Source of the DNA: an uncultured Acetatifactor sp.
GTDB lineage: Bacteria > Bacillota > Clostridia > Lachnospirales > Lachnospiraceae
Reading direction: 5' to 3'
DNA: 64,000 nucleotides
Assembly (NCBI GenBank): GCA_947581865.1
Contig: CANPWA010000006.1
Location: 1-64,000 of the forward strand
The notes under the pieces are model-generated. The model was not told where the DNA came from, searched no databases, and was given only the letters and a program-made list of their open reading frames with translations. Both the position numbers and the translations under genes were made by a program. Position 1 is the stretch's first letter; every line of letters starts with the position of its first letter. Of this stretch, positions 1-9,100 are shown one piece after another.

Positions 1-26
1 ACTTTTATGAGATATTAAGGAATCTC

Positions 27-55
27 TTGACGAAAGATGTTTTATGGAGTATGAT
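27..55 (+). promoter_or_regulatory. Candidate sigma-A promoter for the small membrane protein gene
   Basis: TTGACG, a 17-base spacer and TATGAT read directly from the sequence. The next gene starts about 48 bases downstream behind an AAGGAG site. With the terminator after the gene, this suggests a single-gene transcript. Confidence 0.6.
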
Positions 56-102
56 ATTATTGGATAATACGTTTACAGCCTTAGGGCGGAAAAGGAGAAA
101 TT

Positions 103-405
103 ATGAATAAGAAAGTTACAGGTGTTTTTGCGTATCTCGGTATTTTGTTTTGGCTTATCGCTTTTCTGGCAGGAGATAAGGAGGGCGCAAAGTTCCATTT
201 GAATCAGGGTCTTGTGCTGGCGATCGCCGGAATCATTTTTGGTGTGGTTGGCGGCATTCTGGCTTTGATCCCTATCGTCGGCGCTATTGTGGACTGTGTA
301 CTCTACATTGTTTTATTGGTATTTATGATCATGGGTATTGTATCCGCATGCAAGGATGAGGAGAAGCCCCTGCCTCTGATCGGCAACATTCATATTCTGA
401 AATAA
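103..405 (+). CDS. Small membrane protein, DUF4870/Tic20-like
   Basis: A 100-residue protein that is almost entirely hydrophobic. Residues about 8-25 and 35-85 form two to three membrane helices rich in Gly, Ile and Val, and a conserved-looking FHLNQGL segment lies between the first helices. This pattern (two hydrophobic blocks separated by a K-F-H-x-N-Q type loop) is typical of the DUF4870 family of small membrane proteins, whose function is not known. An AAGGAG ribosome binding site lies just before the ATG. It has its own promoter and is followed by a hairpin terminator, so it is probably transcribed alone. Family assignment is from pattern recognition; no catalytic residues are visible. 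Confidence 0.75.
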   Translation: MNKKVTGVFAYLGILFWLIAFLAGDKEGAKFHLNQGLVLAIAGIIFGVVGGILALIPIVGAIVDCVLYIVLLVFMIMGIVSACKDEEKPLPLIGNIHILK

Positions 406-434
406 TTGAGACAAAACAGCTATACATAGCATAT

Positions 435-466
435 AAAAGCTGTCACAGAAATGTGGCAGCTTTTTT
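435..466. terminator. Bidirectional Rho-independent terminator
   Basis: A stem of AAAAGCTG-CACA against TGTG-CAGCTTTT with a short loop, followed by six T on the plus strand and a short T run on the minus strand. It sits between two convergent genes and can serve both. Confidence 0.85.
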
Positions 467-497
467 GCGGCATGATTTAAAATGATCATTATGTATT

Positions 498-995
498 TCA
501 GGCTGTTGGTGTATCGTCAGAGGAGACCGTGGACGGGTCGGGCGGCGTATCCGCTGTGGGATCTTTTCCGTGGAGGATATCCAGTATCACCTGAACCCGC
601 CTGAATGCCCTGGAGGAATTTTCCCGGGCATATTCGGCAGTCTCCTGATTAAATTCTTCGTCTGCAAAGGCAGTATGATAGCTGCTTACCGCCTCCGTCA
701 TATACTGCCCCGCCTCGTCCGCCAGGTTTTCCAGGTAATCAAACGGTTCCGGGAAATCCATCTCCGCAAACTCCTGGAACTCTTTGTCCAGCTGATCGAG
801 ATAATCCAAAGCGAGATCGGCGGCATTGTCTTTTTCGGCGTCAATATGGTTGATCGATTCGTTCAATTCGGCTACGGAAGCACAAAATTCATCCATTTCT
901 CTCTTAAACTGTGTAATTTCGGGGTCTGTTCCGCAGGCAGTCAATGAAACCGCAATCATGAAGCCGAGCAGACAGGTGATTTTTTTCTTTTTCAA
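498..995 (-). CDS. Putative lipoprotein of unknown function
   Basis: The N-terminus is a short lysine run, a hydrophobic stretch and a lipobox-like SLTAC, which is a type II (lipoprotein) signal, so the mature protein is expected to be lipid-anchored outside the membrane from that Cys. The rest is acidic and helical, with many Glu/Asp and Ala, and ends in a Pro/Thr/Asp-rich tail. I chose a TTG start at 995 because GGAGG lies 8 bases upstream; an in-frame ATG 33 bases further out would place extra residues in front of the signal peptide and has no such site. No family recognised. It is convergent with the upstream small membrane protein gene and divergent from metH. Confidence 0.7.
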   Translation of the reverse strand: MKKKKITCLLGFMIAVSLTACGTDPEITQFKREMDEFCASVAELNESINHIDAEKDNAADLALDYLDQLDKEFQEFAEMDFPEPFDYLENLADEAGQYMTEAVSSYHTAFADEEFNQETAEYARENSSRAFRRVQVILDILHGKDPTADTPPDPSTVSSDDTPTA

Positions 996-1114
996 GACCG
1001 TTTCCTCCGCTGTAAATGTTCCCGGCACAGATACAGAGTGCCGGTTCTCTACAATGAAAATTTATCATATTTTGGAGCTGCCCGCAACAATTATAAGAAA
1101 TCTTAAGAAGTTAT

Positions 1115-1143
1115 TTGCGCAGTACACCGTGGTGTGTTATATT
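1115..1143 (+). promoter_or_regulatory. Candidate promoter upstream of metH
   Basis: TTGCGC, a 17-base spacer and TATATT, ending 61 bases before the metH ATG. The fit is moderate. The rest of the 209-base divergent gap holds a 7-bp inverted repeat (CCGGCAC/GTGCCGG, 1022-1044) in the lipoprotein leader; no S-box or cobalamin riboswitch is recognisable. Confidence 0.4.
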
Positions 1144-1204
1144 AAATGATATATCCGGTTTGAAAGATCAAAATATGATACGGAAATAAGGGAAGTTCAA
1201 CACA

Positions 1205-3697
1205 ATGACAAGACAGGATTTTGAGGAATTGACCAGTGAGAAAAACATTTATCTGGATGGGGCGACGGGTTCCAATCTGGTGCGCGCAGGAATGCCTTCC
1301 GGCGTCTGCCCCGAACAGTGGATTCTAGAGAATCGGGAGGTGATGCTCAGACTGCAGAAGCAGTATGTGGCTTCGGGTACGGACATCCTCTATGCCCCCA
1401 CCTTTACGGCAAACCGTGTTAAACTGGCAGAGTATGGGCTGGCAGGGGAGATGGAACGCATGATCCATGAACTGGTGGCAATCTCTGCGGAAGCTGCCGG
1501 AAGCGCTGCAGACCGGAAAGTTTATGTGGCGGGGGATCTCACCATGACAGGAGAGCAGCTCACCTCCATGGGCGGCAGGATGGAACTGGAAACATTGATA
1601 GAGGTATATCAGGAACAGATACGCATGCTGGAAGAGGCGGGTGTGGATCTTTTGGTGGTAGAGACCATGATGAGCCTTGCGGAGACCAGGGCGGCGCTCA
1701 TCGCGGCGAAGGAAGTCAGCACACTGCCTGTGATGGTGAGTTTTACGTTTGAACCGGATGGGCGGATGCTGTATGGGACGGATGCCCGTACCGCCGCCGT
1801 GGTGGCAGAGAGCCTGGGGGCATGCGCCATTGGTGCGAATTGTTCCACCGGCCCGGAAAAAATGCAGGAGGTCATCCGCGCCATCGCTGAAGTGACTACG
1901 GTTCCCGTCATTGCCAAGCCCAATGCGGGGCTGCCTGTCCTGGACGGGGACGGCAATACGGTTTATGATATGGGGGCAGAGGAGTTCGGCAGCGGAATGG
2001 AACTCCTGGCGGCGCAGGGGGCGACTCTTTTGGGCGGCTGCTGCGGCACCACGCCGGAGCACATCAAAGCCTTATGGGAACACTGCGGCAGACAGAGCTG
2101 TTCAAAAGTTCCCCGCAGACCGGAGGGAGTACGCTATCTGTCCAGCGAGCGCATGACGGTGGAATTTGGGCTCGACGGCTGCTTTCTGGTGGTGGGAGAG
2201 CGCATCAATCCCACCGGGAAAAAAGCGCTGCAGGCAGCGTTAAGAGAAGGGGATACTGACAAAGTGCTGCAGTTTGCCCAGGAACAGGAGACCTGCGGCG
2301 CACAGATACTGGATGTCAATATGGGGATGAGCGGCATCGACGAGAAAGCGATGATGCTGCGCGTCCTCGAGGAGATCGGCGGTGTGACCAATCTGCCCCT
2401 GTCATTGGATTCCAGCCATGTAGATGTCTTGGAGGCGGCTCTCAGACATTATCCGGGACGGGCGCTGATCAACTCTGTCTCCTGTGAAAAAGAGAAGTTT
2501 GAGAGGCTTCTGCCCATCGCGGCAAAATACGGGGCTATGTTTATTCTGCTTCCCCTGTCCGACAAAGGGCTGCCCGAAAATCTGGAGGAGAAAAAACAGA
2601 TCATCCGCACTATCAGTGAGCGCGCTTTTGCGCTGGGAATGCGGCGGGAGGACATCATCGTGGACGGGCTGGTGACCACCGTGGGCGCAAACCCCAAAGC
2701 CGGGCTGGAAACATTGGAAACCATCCGCTTTTGTAAGGAGCAGGGATTTGCCACCATCTGCGGGCTGTCCAACATTTCCTTCGGCATGCCGGAGAGAAGT
2801 TTTGTCAACACCGCTTTTTTGACCCTTGCCATCCGGGAAGGGCTCACCATGGCGATCGCCAATCCCTCCCAGGAGCTTCTGATGTGCTGTGCGCTGGCAA
2901 CAGATCTGCTTTTGGACAAAGAAGGCGCGGCTCGGCATTATATTGAATATGCGGGAGAGGTGAAGGAAAAACGAGAGGCACAGGCGGCGCGGGCGGCAGA
3001 ATCGCAGGCGGCTGTGCAACATCCTGCAGCGGAGGAAAAAGCTGCCGGGGAGAAAGCCGGCGAAACCGCACAGGAGACGCTTTATCATGCGGTGTTAAAG
3101 GGAAACCGGAACGGGATCGCCAAGCTGACCCGGGCTGCACTGGACGCGGGGGAAGCGCCCGACAGGCTGCTCAATGAGGCTCTGCTTCCGGCGATCAATC
3201 AGGTGGGGGAATATTTTGATAAGGGAAAATATTTCCTGCCCCAGCTCATTGCCAGTGCGGAAGCTATGAAAAATTCCATTGAGATTTTGGAACCTTTGCT
3301 GTTAAAGAAGCCCGGAGGGGATGAGATGCCCGTGGTGGTGATCGCCACCGTGGAAGGGGATATCCATGACATCGGCAAGAATCTGGTCGCGTTAATGCTA
3401 AAAAATTATGGCTTCCAGGTGATCGATCTGGGAAAAGATGTTCCCTCGGAGAAGATCATTGCCGCGGCGCGTGAGCATAATGCACAGATCATCGCGCTCT
3501 CGGCATTGATGACGACTACCATGCAGCGCATGAGGGAAGTGGTCGCCGACGCCAGAGCCCAGAAGCTTCAGGCAAAGATCATGATCGGCGGAGCGGTCAT
3601 CACCCAGGAGTACGCCGATGAGATCGGGGCGGACGGTTATTCCAGGGATGCCGCCGAGGCGGTAAAATTAGCAAAGCGATTGAATTTAGAGGTATAA
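1205..3697 (+). CDS. metH: Cobalamin-dependent methionine synthase, short form
   Basis: Transfers methyl from 5-methyl-tetrahydrofolate through cobalamin to homocysteine, giving methionine in the cytoplasm. Domains in order: homocysteine-binding barrel (about 1-300) with zinc ligands C213 in GANCS and C279/C280 in GGCCGT; pterin-binding barrel (about 320-590) with GERINPTG at 331-338 and DVNMG; an Ala/Glu/Lys-rich linker (about 590-625); B12 cap and Rossmann domains (about 625-830) with DIHDIG at 719-724, His721 being the expected cobalt ligand. E. coli MetH has about 1,230 residues; this one ends after the B12 domain and lacks the SAM-binding reactivation domain. Such short forms are common in Clostridia and need a separately encoded activation protein, which is not in this window. 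A ribosome binding site is weak (AAGGGAAG). Confidence 0.93.
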   Translation: MTRQDFEELTSEKNIYLDGATGSNLVRAGMPSGVCPEQWILENREVMLRLQKQYVASGTDILYAPTFTANRVKLAEYGLAGEMERMIHELVAISAEAAGSAADRKVYVAGDLTMTGEQLTSMGGRMELETLIEVYQEQIRMLEEAGVDLLVVETMMSLAETRAALIAAKEVSTLPVMVSFTFEPDGRMLYGTDARTAAVVAESLGACAIGANCSTGPEKMQEVIRAIAEVTTVPVIAKPNAGLPVLDGDGNTVYDMGAEEFGSGMELLAAQGATLLGGCCGTTPEHIKALWEHCGRQSCSKVPRRPEGVRYLSSERMTVEFGLDGCFLVVGERINPTGKKALQAALREGDTDKVLQFAQEQETCGAQILDVNMGMSGIDEKAMMLRVLEEIGGVTNLPLSLDSSHVDVLEAALRHYPGRALINSVSCEKEKFERLLPIAAKYGAMFILLPLSDKGLPENLEEKKQIIRTISERAFALGMRREDIIVDGLVTTVGANPKAGLETLETIRFCKEQGFATICGLSNISFGMPERSFVNTAFLTLAIREGLTMAIANPSQELLMCCALATDLLLDKEGAARHYIEYAGEVKEKREAQAARAAESQAAVQHPAAEEKAAGEKAGETAQETLYHAVLKGNRNGIAKLTRAALDAGEAPDRLLNEALLPAINQVGEYFDKGKYFLPQLIASAEAMKNSIEILEPLLLKKPGGDEMPVVVIATVEGDIHDIGKNLVALMLKNYGFQVIDLGKDVPSEKIIAAAREHNAQIIALSALMTTTMQRMREVVADARAQKLQAKIMIGGAVITQEYADEIGADGYSRDAAEAVKLAKRLNLEV

Positions 3698-3786
3698 CTG
3701 TGGTAAACTGTCATAAGCAGGTCTGAAAATCACAGGGAGCGCACAGGCGCACAAGACAGAATAGAACCGAAAGAGGAGGAATTGAT

Positions 3787-5403
3787 ATGATTGGAGCAGA
3801 TGCCATTGTAAAATGTCTGGAGGCGGAGGGAGTCACTACGGTGTTCGGCTATCCGGGCGTTGCGATCTGTCCATTTTATAACAGTATTCTGGATTCGGAT
3901 ATCCGGACCATCTTGATCCGCACGGAGCAGAACGCTGCCCATGCGGCCAGCGGCATGGCGCGCATCACGGGGCGTCCCGGCGTGTGCGCGGTGACCAGCG
4001 GTCCCGGGGCTACCAATGTGATCACCGGAATTGCCACGGCGTTTGCCGACAGCATTCCTTTGATCTGCATTACCGGGCAGGTAAACAGCGAACTTTTGGG
4101 AAGCGACGTCTTTCAGGAGGCGGACATCACCGGAGCGGTGGAGTCCTTTGTAAAATACAGTTATCTGGTGAAGAATGCAAACGATATTCCCCGGATCATG
4201 AAAGAGGCGTTTCATATTGCCAACACGGGAAGAAAGGGACCGGTCCTGATCGATGTCCCCATCGACATTCAGAATGCTCCCGTCAATAAATTCAAATATC
4301 CTGAAGAGGTATCTCTGCGCACCTACAAGCCCACGGTAAAGGGAAACGCCGCACAGCTTAAGAAGGTGATAAAGGAGCTGGAGAAGGCGAAACGCCCTTT
4401 GATCTGTGCAGGCGGCGGTGTGATCCTTGCCCAGGCGCAGGAACAGCTGCGCAGATTTGCGGAGGACAATCGGATCCCCGTGGTTTCTACCATGATGGGA
4501 ATCGGGATCATGCCCACGAAGCATCCTTTGTATTTCGGCATGGTGGGCAACAACGGCAAAGCCTATGCCAACCGCGCCATGAACGAATCGGATCTTCTGA
4601 TCATGGTGGGCGCAAGAGTGGCGGACAGAGCGGTGAACCAGCCTGAGCTGATCACCCGCAATAAGGTGCTGGTGCATATTGACGTCGATCCTGCGGAGAT
4701 CGGCAAGAACGCCGGTCCCACGATCCCGCTTGTGGGCGACGCGAGAACCATTTTTGAGGATCTCTGTGCGGAGGCCACTCCCTGCAGCAGCGAAGAATGG
4801 CTGGAGACATTGGGGGAATACCGCGTCTCCATGGAAAAGATGCGGGTGGTAAACGCCGACTATGTGGATCCCGGCACCTTTATCACCATGCTCTCCATGA
4901 AGATGGAGGACGATGCCATCTATGTGGCGGATGTGGGGCAGAATCAGATCTGGTCCTGCGGCTATCACATTGTAAAGAAGGGGCAGTTTCTCACCACCGG
5001 CGGCATGGGAACGATGGGTTACTCCATTCCCGCAGCCATGGGAGCGAAGCTGGCAGCGCCCCACAGACAGGTGATTGCCGTGTGCGGGGACGGTTCTTTC
5101 CAGATGTCCATGATGGAGCTTGCCACCATGAGACAGCACAATGTTCCCGTCAAGATCATCGTTCTGAAGAACAATTATCTGGGCATGGTGCGGGAATATC
5201 AGCATTATACCTACAAGGATCACTACTCTGTGGTGGATCTGTCGGGCAGCCCGGATCTTGAAAAGCTTGCCTCCGCCTATGACATGCCCTTTCTCCGGCT
5301 GGAGAATATGGACAGGGCGCAGGAGACCATTGACGCGTTTCTGGAGAAGGATGAATCCATACTGTTGGAGTGCCTGATCGATCCCATGGATCTGGTAAAG
5401 TGA
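3787..5403 (+). CDS. ilvB: Acetolactate synthase large (catalytic) subunit
   Basis: Condenses two pyruvates, or pyruvate with 2-oxobutyrate, in the first common step of valine/isoleucine synthesis, using thiamine diphosphate. The protein shows the three domains of the family: N-terminal pyrimidine-binding domain with catalytic Glu47 in RTEQNAAH, a central FAD-type domain, and a C-terminal diphosphate-binding domain with GDGS at 434-437 and NN at 462-463. At 538 residues it is slightly shorter than typical IlvB (about 560-580). An AGAGGAGG ribosome site precedes the ATG. The small subunit gene follows 35 bases later, so this is the biosynthetic rather than the catabolic (AlsS) type. It may be co-transcribed with metH, as no terminator is visible between them. 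Confidence 0.93.
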   Translation: MIGADAIVKCLEAEGVTTVFGYPGVAICPFYNSILDSDIRTILIRTEQNAAHAASGMARITGRPGVCAVTSGPGATNVITGIATAFADSIPLICITGQVNSELLGSDVFQEADITGAVESFVKYSYLVKNANDIPRIMKEAFHIANTGRKGPVLIDVPIDIQNAPVNKFKYPEEVSLRTYKPTVKGNAAQLKKVIKELEKAKRPLICAGGGVILAQAQEQLRRFAEDNRIPVVSTMMGIGIMPTKHPLYFGMVGNNGKAYANRAMNESDLLIMVGARVADRAVNQPELITRNKVLVHIDVDPAEIGKNAGPTIPLVGDARTIFEDLCAEATPCSSEEWLETLGEYRVSMEKMRVVNADYVDPGTFITMLSMKMEDDAIYVADVGQNQIWSCGYHIVKKGQFLTTGGMGTMGYSIPAAMGAKLAAPHRQVIAVCGDGSFQMSMMELATMRQHNVPVKIIVLKNNYLGMVREYQHYTYKDHYSVVDLSGSPDLEKLASAYDMPFLRLENMDRAQETIDAFLEKDESILLECLIDPMDLVK

Positions 5404-5438
5404 CGGATCCGCTAAAGTGATAAAGAGAGGAAATTGCC

Positions 5439-5933
5439 ATGAAAAAACAGATTTATTCCGTTCTGGTGGAGAACCGTTCCGGCGTGCTCTGCAAGGTTGC
5501 AGGGCTGTTCTCCAGAAGATGCTTTAATATTGATTCCCTCGCCGTGGGGGAGACGGACGGGGATGCCGTGTCCTGTATGACCATTGTCTCCAGCGGCGAT
5601 GAGCGCACCTTTGAGCAGATCGAAAAACAGCTCAACAAGAAGCTGGATGTCATCAAAGTAAAGACCTTTGAGGAGCAGCAGTGCATTACCAGAGAGCTCA
5701 TGCTCATCAAGGTAAAATACAACAAGAACAACCGCAGGGACATCACGGAGCTGTGCGATATCATGAAGGCGCAGATCGTGGATATGTCCAGACATTATAT
5801 GATGATCCAGCTCTGTGACACGCCGGAGAGGGTCAAGCTTCTGATCCAGCTTTTCCAGAGCGTGAGCATTGTGGAGGTCGCCCGCACGGGAACGCTGGCT
5901 CTGTCAAAGTGTATGGAAAACGATGAAAGTTAA
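5439..5933 (+). CDS. ilvN: Acetolactate synthase small (regulatory) subunit, first copy
   Basis: Binds the catalytic subunit and gives feedback inhibition by valine. The N-terminal ACT domain (about 1-78) opens with the family pattern SVLVENRSGVLCKVAGLFSRR and is followed by the C-terminal ALS_ss domain (about 85-158). GAGAGGAAATTGCC precedes the ATG. It differs from the second copy at 7358: the usual GYNIES after FSRR reads CFNIDS here, and the ligand loop is GETDGD rather than GVTADP. It directly follows ilvB and should be its dedicated partner, but whether the two small subunits are exchangeable cannot be told from sequence. Confidence 0.92.
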   Translation: MKKQIYSVLVENRSGVLCKVAGLFSRRCFNIDSLAVGETDGDAVSCMTIVSSGDERTFEQIEKQLNKKLDVIKVKTFEEQQCITRELMLIKVKYNKNNRRDITELCDIMKAQIVDMSRHYMMIQLCDTPERVKLLIQLFQSVSIVEVARTGTLALSKCMENDES

Positions 5934-5957
5934 TCTACACCGGGAGGCAATAGGCAT

Positions 5958-7163
5958 ATGAAAAAGAGGCTGACCGATGCAAACAGTCTGCTGATCGATT
6001 TTATCATCCAAAATATGGACAAACTATATATCGGTGCGATACTGCTCCTCTCTGTGCTGATCCGGTATAAATTCTTCCGGTTTGAATCGCCGGATATGCA
6101 CTGGTATCTTTTGGACTGGATGCGTGAGATTATGGATAACGGTGGTCTTGCTTCGCTGAGAGAGCCCATAGGCAACTATAATGTGCCCTATATGACGGTG
6201 TTGACCATCATAGCCGCATTTTGGAGGGCTGACGCGGACAGAATGCTGATGGTCAAGCTGTTTTCAACCTTCTTTGATTATTTCCTGGCTGTTTTGGTCT
6301 GGCTGGTACTGCGAAAATATCGTGATGACCGGACCGCCGCTCTTGGCGCGGCAGCGATCCTGATGAACCCGATCATTCTTTTAAACAGCGCCTTTTGGGG
6401 GCAGTGCGACATCATTTATGTGACCTTTGTGATACTGTCGCTTTTGTTCTGTATAAAAGAAAAATGGTTCCTGACGTTCCTTTGCTTTGGCATCGGGTTT
6501 GCCTTCAAGCTGCAGACGGTATTTTTCCTGCCGGTGCTGGTGCTCTGCTGGGTGATAAAGCGATTTCATTTTCTGTATTTTCTGCTTATCCCCATACCGA
6601 ATCTCATTTTGAGTCTTCCGGCTGTTTTCATGGGGCGGCCCGTGACAGAGATCCTCGGAATTTATTTTGAGCAGACGACGGCATATCCGGAAATGGTAAA
6701 AAACTACCCGGGAGTCCATTTTATCTTCCGGGGCGACTATAAAGATTTGTACTGGGCATCGATCCTGTTTACAGTCTTTGTGATCGGATCGGGCATGTTT
6801 TATTATCTTAAAAGCCGGATTTACAGCAACAAAAATCTCATGGCATTTTCCGTCTGGTGCATCTGGTCCTGTGTGCTGTTTCTTCCCGCCATGCACGAGC
6901 GTTATGGGCTTGCCATGGAAGTGCTGTTCCTTTTGTATGTTCTGCTCTATAAAAAGGATTTTGCCGTTTGCGCCGGTGTATATTTCTGTATCCTTTGTGT
7001 CTATTCCAGCTATCTTTTCCAAGTGGAGCCATGGAACAAAATATATACATCTGTTATCAATCTGTTCTTGTATTTATATTTTACCTGGAAGTTTTTCCGC
7101 ACCGATCTGCGGGCACAGGGCGTCGGACCGCAAAAAACTCTTACGAACGGCAGGGAAGCCTGA
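5958..7163 (+). CDS. GT-C fold membrane glycosyltransferase, Gpi18/GT87-like
   Basis: A 401-residue integral membrane protein with roughly nine to eleven hydrophobic helices. Near the N-terminus, after the first helix, SPDMHWY carries an acidic residue (D46) where GT-C transferases have their catalytic Asp; further motifs are WGQCDIIYV in an early loop and PAMHERYG late in the protein, both typical of polyprenol-phosphate-mannose dependent transferases. Such enzymes add a sugar from a lipid carrier on the outer face of the membrane. The acceptor is unknown. A GGGAGG site precedes the ATG, and the gene starts 24 bases after ilvN, so it is likely co-transcribed with ilvBN although nothing links it to amino-acid synthesis. 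The extreme C-terminus is soluble and basic. Confidence 0.75.
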   Translation: MKKRLTDANSLLIDFIIQNMDKLYIGAILLLSVLIRYKFFRFESPDMHWYLLDWMREIMDNGGLASLREPIGNYNVPYMTVLTIIAAFWRADADRMLMVKLFSTFFDYFLAVLVWLVLRKYRDDRTAALGAAAILMNPIILLNSAFWGQCDIIYVTFVILSLLFCIKEKWFLTFLCFGIGFAFKLQTVFFLPVLVLCWVIKRFHFLYFLLIPIPNLILSLPAVFMGRPVTEILGIYFEQTTAYPEMVKNYPGVHFIFRGDYKDLYWASILFTVFVIGSGMFYYLKSRIYSNKNLMAFSVWCIWSCVLFLPAMHERYGLAMEVLFLLYVLLYKKDFAVCAGVYFCILCVYSSYLFQVEPWNKIYTSVINLFLYLYFTWKFFRTDLRAQGVGPQKTLTNGREA

Positions 7164-7185
7164 CACCGGATCGGTCTGCTCATGC

Positions 7186-7241
7186 GTTTCCCGGGTCTGC
7201 TCTGGGGTTTCCCCAGTTTGCCTTGGGGTTTCCCAGGTCAG
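7186..7241 (+). repeat. Imperfect 21-bp tandem repeat with small hairpins
   Basis: Two full units and part of a third, at 7186-7206, 7207-7227 and 7228-7241, each starting GTTTCCC and ending in TGGG. The joints form palindromes such as CTGGGGTTTCCCCAG (7202-7216). No T run follows. The block ends 3 bases before the -35 box of the ilvH promoter. Confidence 0.75.
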
Positions 7242-7244
7242 ATA

Positions 7245-7273
7245 TTGACATCACCGCGTTAACTTGCTATAGT
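7245..7273 (+). promoter_or_regulatory. Near-consensus sigma-A promoter for ilvH-ilvC
   Basis: TTGACA, a 17-base spacer and TATAGT, a near-perfect match. It lies 85 bases before the ilvH start and separates ilvHC from ilvBN and the glycosyltransferase. No T-box motif is present in the short leader. Confidence 0.85.
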
Positions 7274-7357
7274 ATTGTGTAGCGGCAATTGCAAAAATGC
7301 TGTGGATATATCCCCGGGATCGCACAGATTCATAGGGGTTAGAGGAAGGAATGCACC

Positions 7358-7855
7358 ATGCAGAGAAAAGTTTTTCAGTTGTTGGTTGACAATACCTCCG
7401 GTGTGCTGAGCCGGATTGCAGGGCTGTTTTCCCGCAGAGGCTACAATATTGAAAGTATTACCGCGGGAGTGACCGCGGATCCCAGGTTTACCCGCATCAC
7501 CATCGTGACCAGCGGAGACGACGAGATCCTAGAGCAGATCGAGAAACAGCTCGCCAAGCTGGTGGACATCCGGGACATCAAGGAACTCCGGCCGGAGGAG
7601 AGTGTCTATCGTGAACTTGCGATGATCAAGGTGAAGGCGACTGCAGAGCAGCGCCAGAGCGTGATCGCCGTGGCGGATATCTTCCGGGCTAAGATCATTG
7701 ATGTGGCGCCGGAGTGTCTGATCATCGAGCTGACGGGGAATCAGTCCAAGATCGACGCGTTCATCGGGCTTTTGGACGGTTATGAGATCCTGGAGCTTGC
7801 CCGCACCGGGATCGCGGGGCTCTGCCGGGGCATTGAGAACGTCACCATGCTTTGA
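7358..7855 (+). CDS. ilvH: Acetolactate synthase small (regulatory) subunit, second copy
   Basis: A canonical 165-residue regulatory subunit. The N-terminal ACT domain shows LLVDNTSGVLSRIAGLFSRR and GYNIES; the C-terminal ALS_ss domain follows from about residue 80 and ends with LARTGIAGLCRG. It is nearer to the standard IlvH pattern than the copy at 5439. GAGGAAGG lies before the ATG. It is followed by ilvC 85 bases later and has its own strong promoter, so it may be expressed together with the reductoisomerase rather than with the catalytic subunit. Gene name is by family; the second symbol is used only to separate the two copies. Confidence 0.92.
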   Translation: MQRKVFQLLVDNTSGVLSRIAGLFSRRGYNIESITAGVTADPRFTRITIVTSGDDEILEQIEKQLAKLVDIRDIKELRPEESVYRELAMIKVKATAEQRQSVIAVADIFRAKIIDVAPECLIIELTGNQSKIDAFIGLLDGYEILELARTGIAGLCRGIENVTML

Positions 7856-7913
7856 CGCCCAAAGGATCGTTAGCTCTAGGATTCAATCCTATCAGTTATA
7901 TTTTGTATTTTAA

Positions 7914-8960
<1,047 letters not shown>

Positions 8961-9010
8961 TCGGTGGTTCGAGGGAGTCTATCGTGTAGACGGGTAAAAA
9001 TGATAAACGG

Positions 9011-9041
9011 GGGGATGCGCGCAGCATCCCCTTGATTTTTT
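9011..9041 (+). terminator. Rho-independent terminator after ilvC
   Basis: An 8-bp perfect stem GGGGATGC/GCATCCCC with a five-base loop, followed by TTGATTTTTT. It ends the ilvH-ilvC transcript. Confidence 0.92.
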
Positions 9042-9100
9042 AACAATGCCATGCAGATTTTTATTGTTTCGGCACATATGGACAGCGGGGAAGCAAAGAG

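Noticed and set aside
570..947. Plus-strand open frame opposite the lipoprotein gene
   Set aside because: No ribosome site and no sensible protein; the minus strand has signal peptide and lipobox.
1029..1204. Possible SAM or cobalamin riboswitch before metH
   Set aside because: The gap is short and lacks the conserved cores of either class.
3730..5223. 497-codon minus-strand frame opposite ilvB
   Set aside because: No start context, no family resemblance; the ilvB frame holds all the TPP motifs.
6871..7248. Open frame running across the glycosyltransferase end and the 21-bp repeat
   Set aside because: Out of frame with the glycosyltransferase; its repeat-like tail (FPGSALGFPQFALGFP) is just the DNA repeat read in frame.
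7164..7357. Possible T-box or leader peptide before ilvH
   Set aside because: No AGGGTGG-type T-box core and no run of Leu/Val/Ile codons; only a short leader with a repeat and a promoter.
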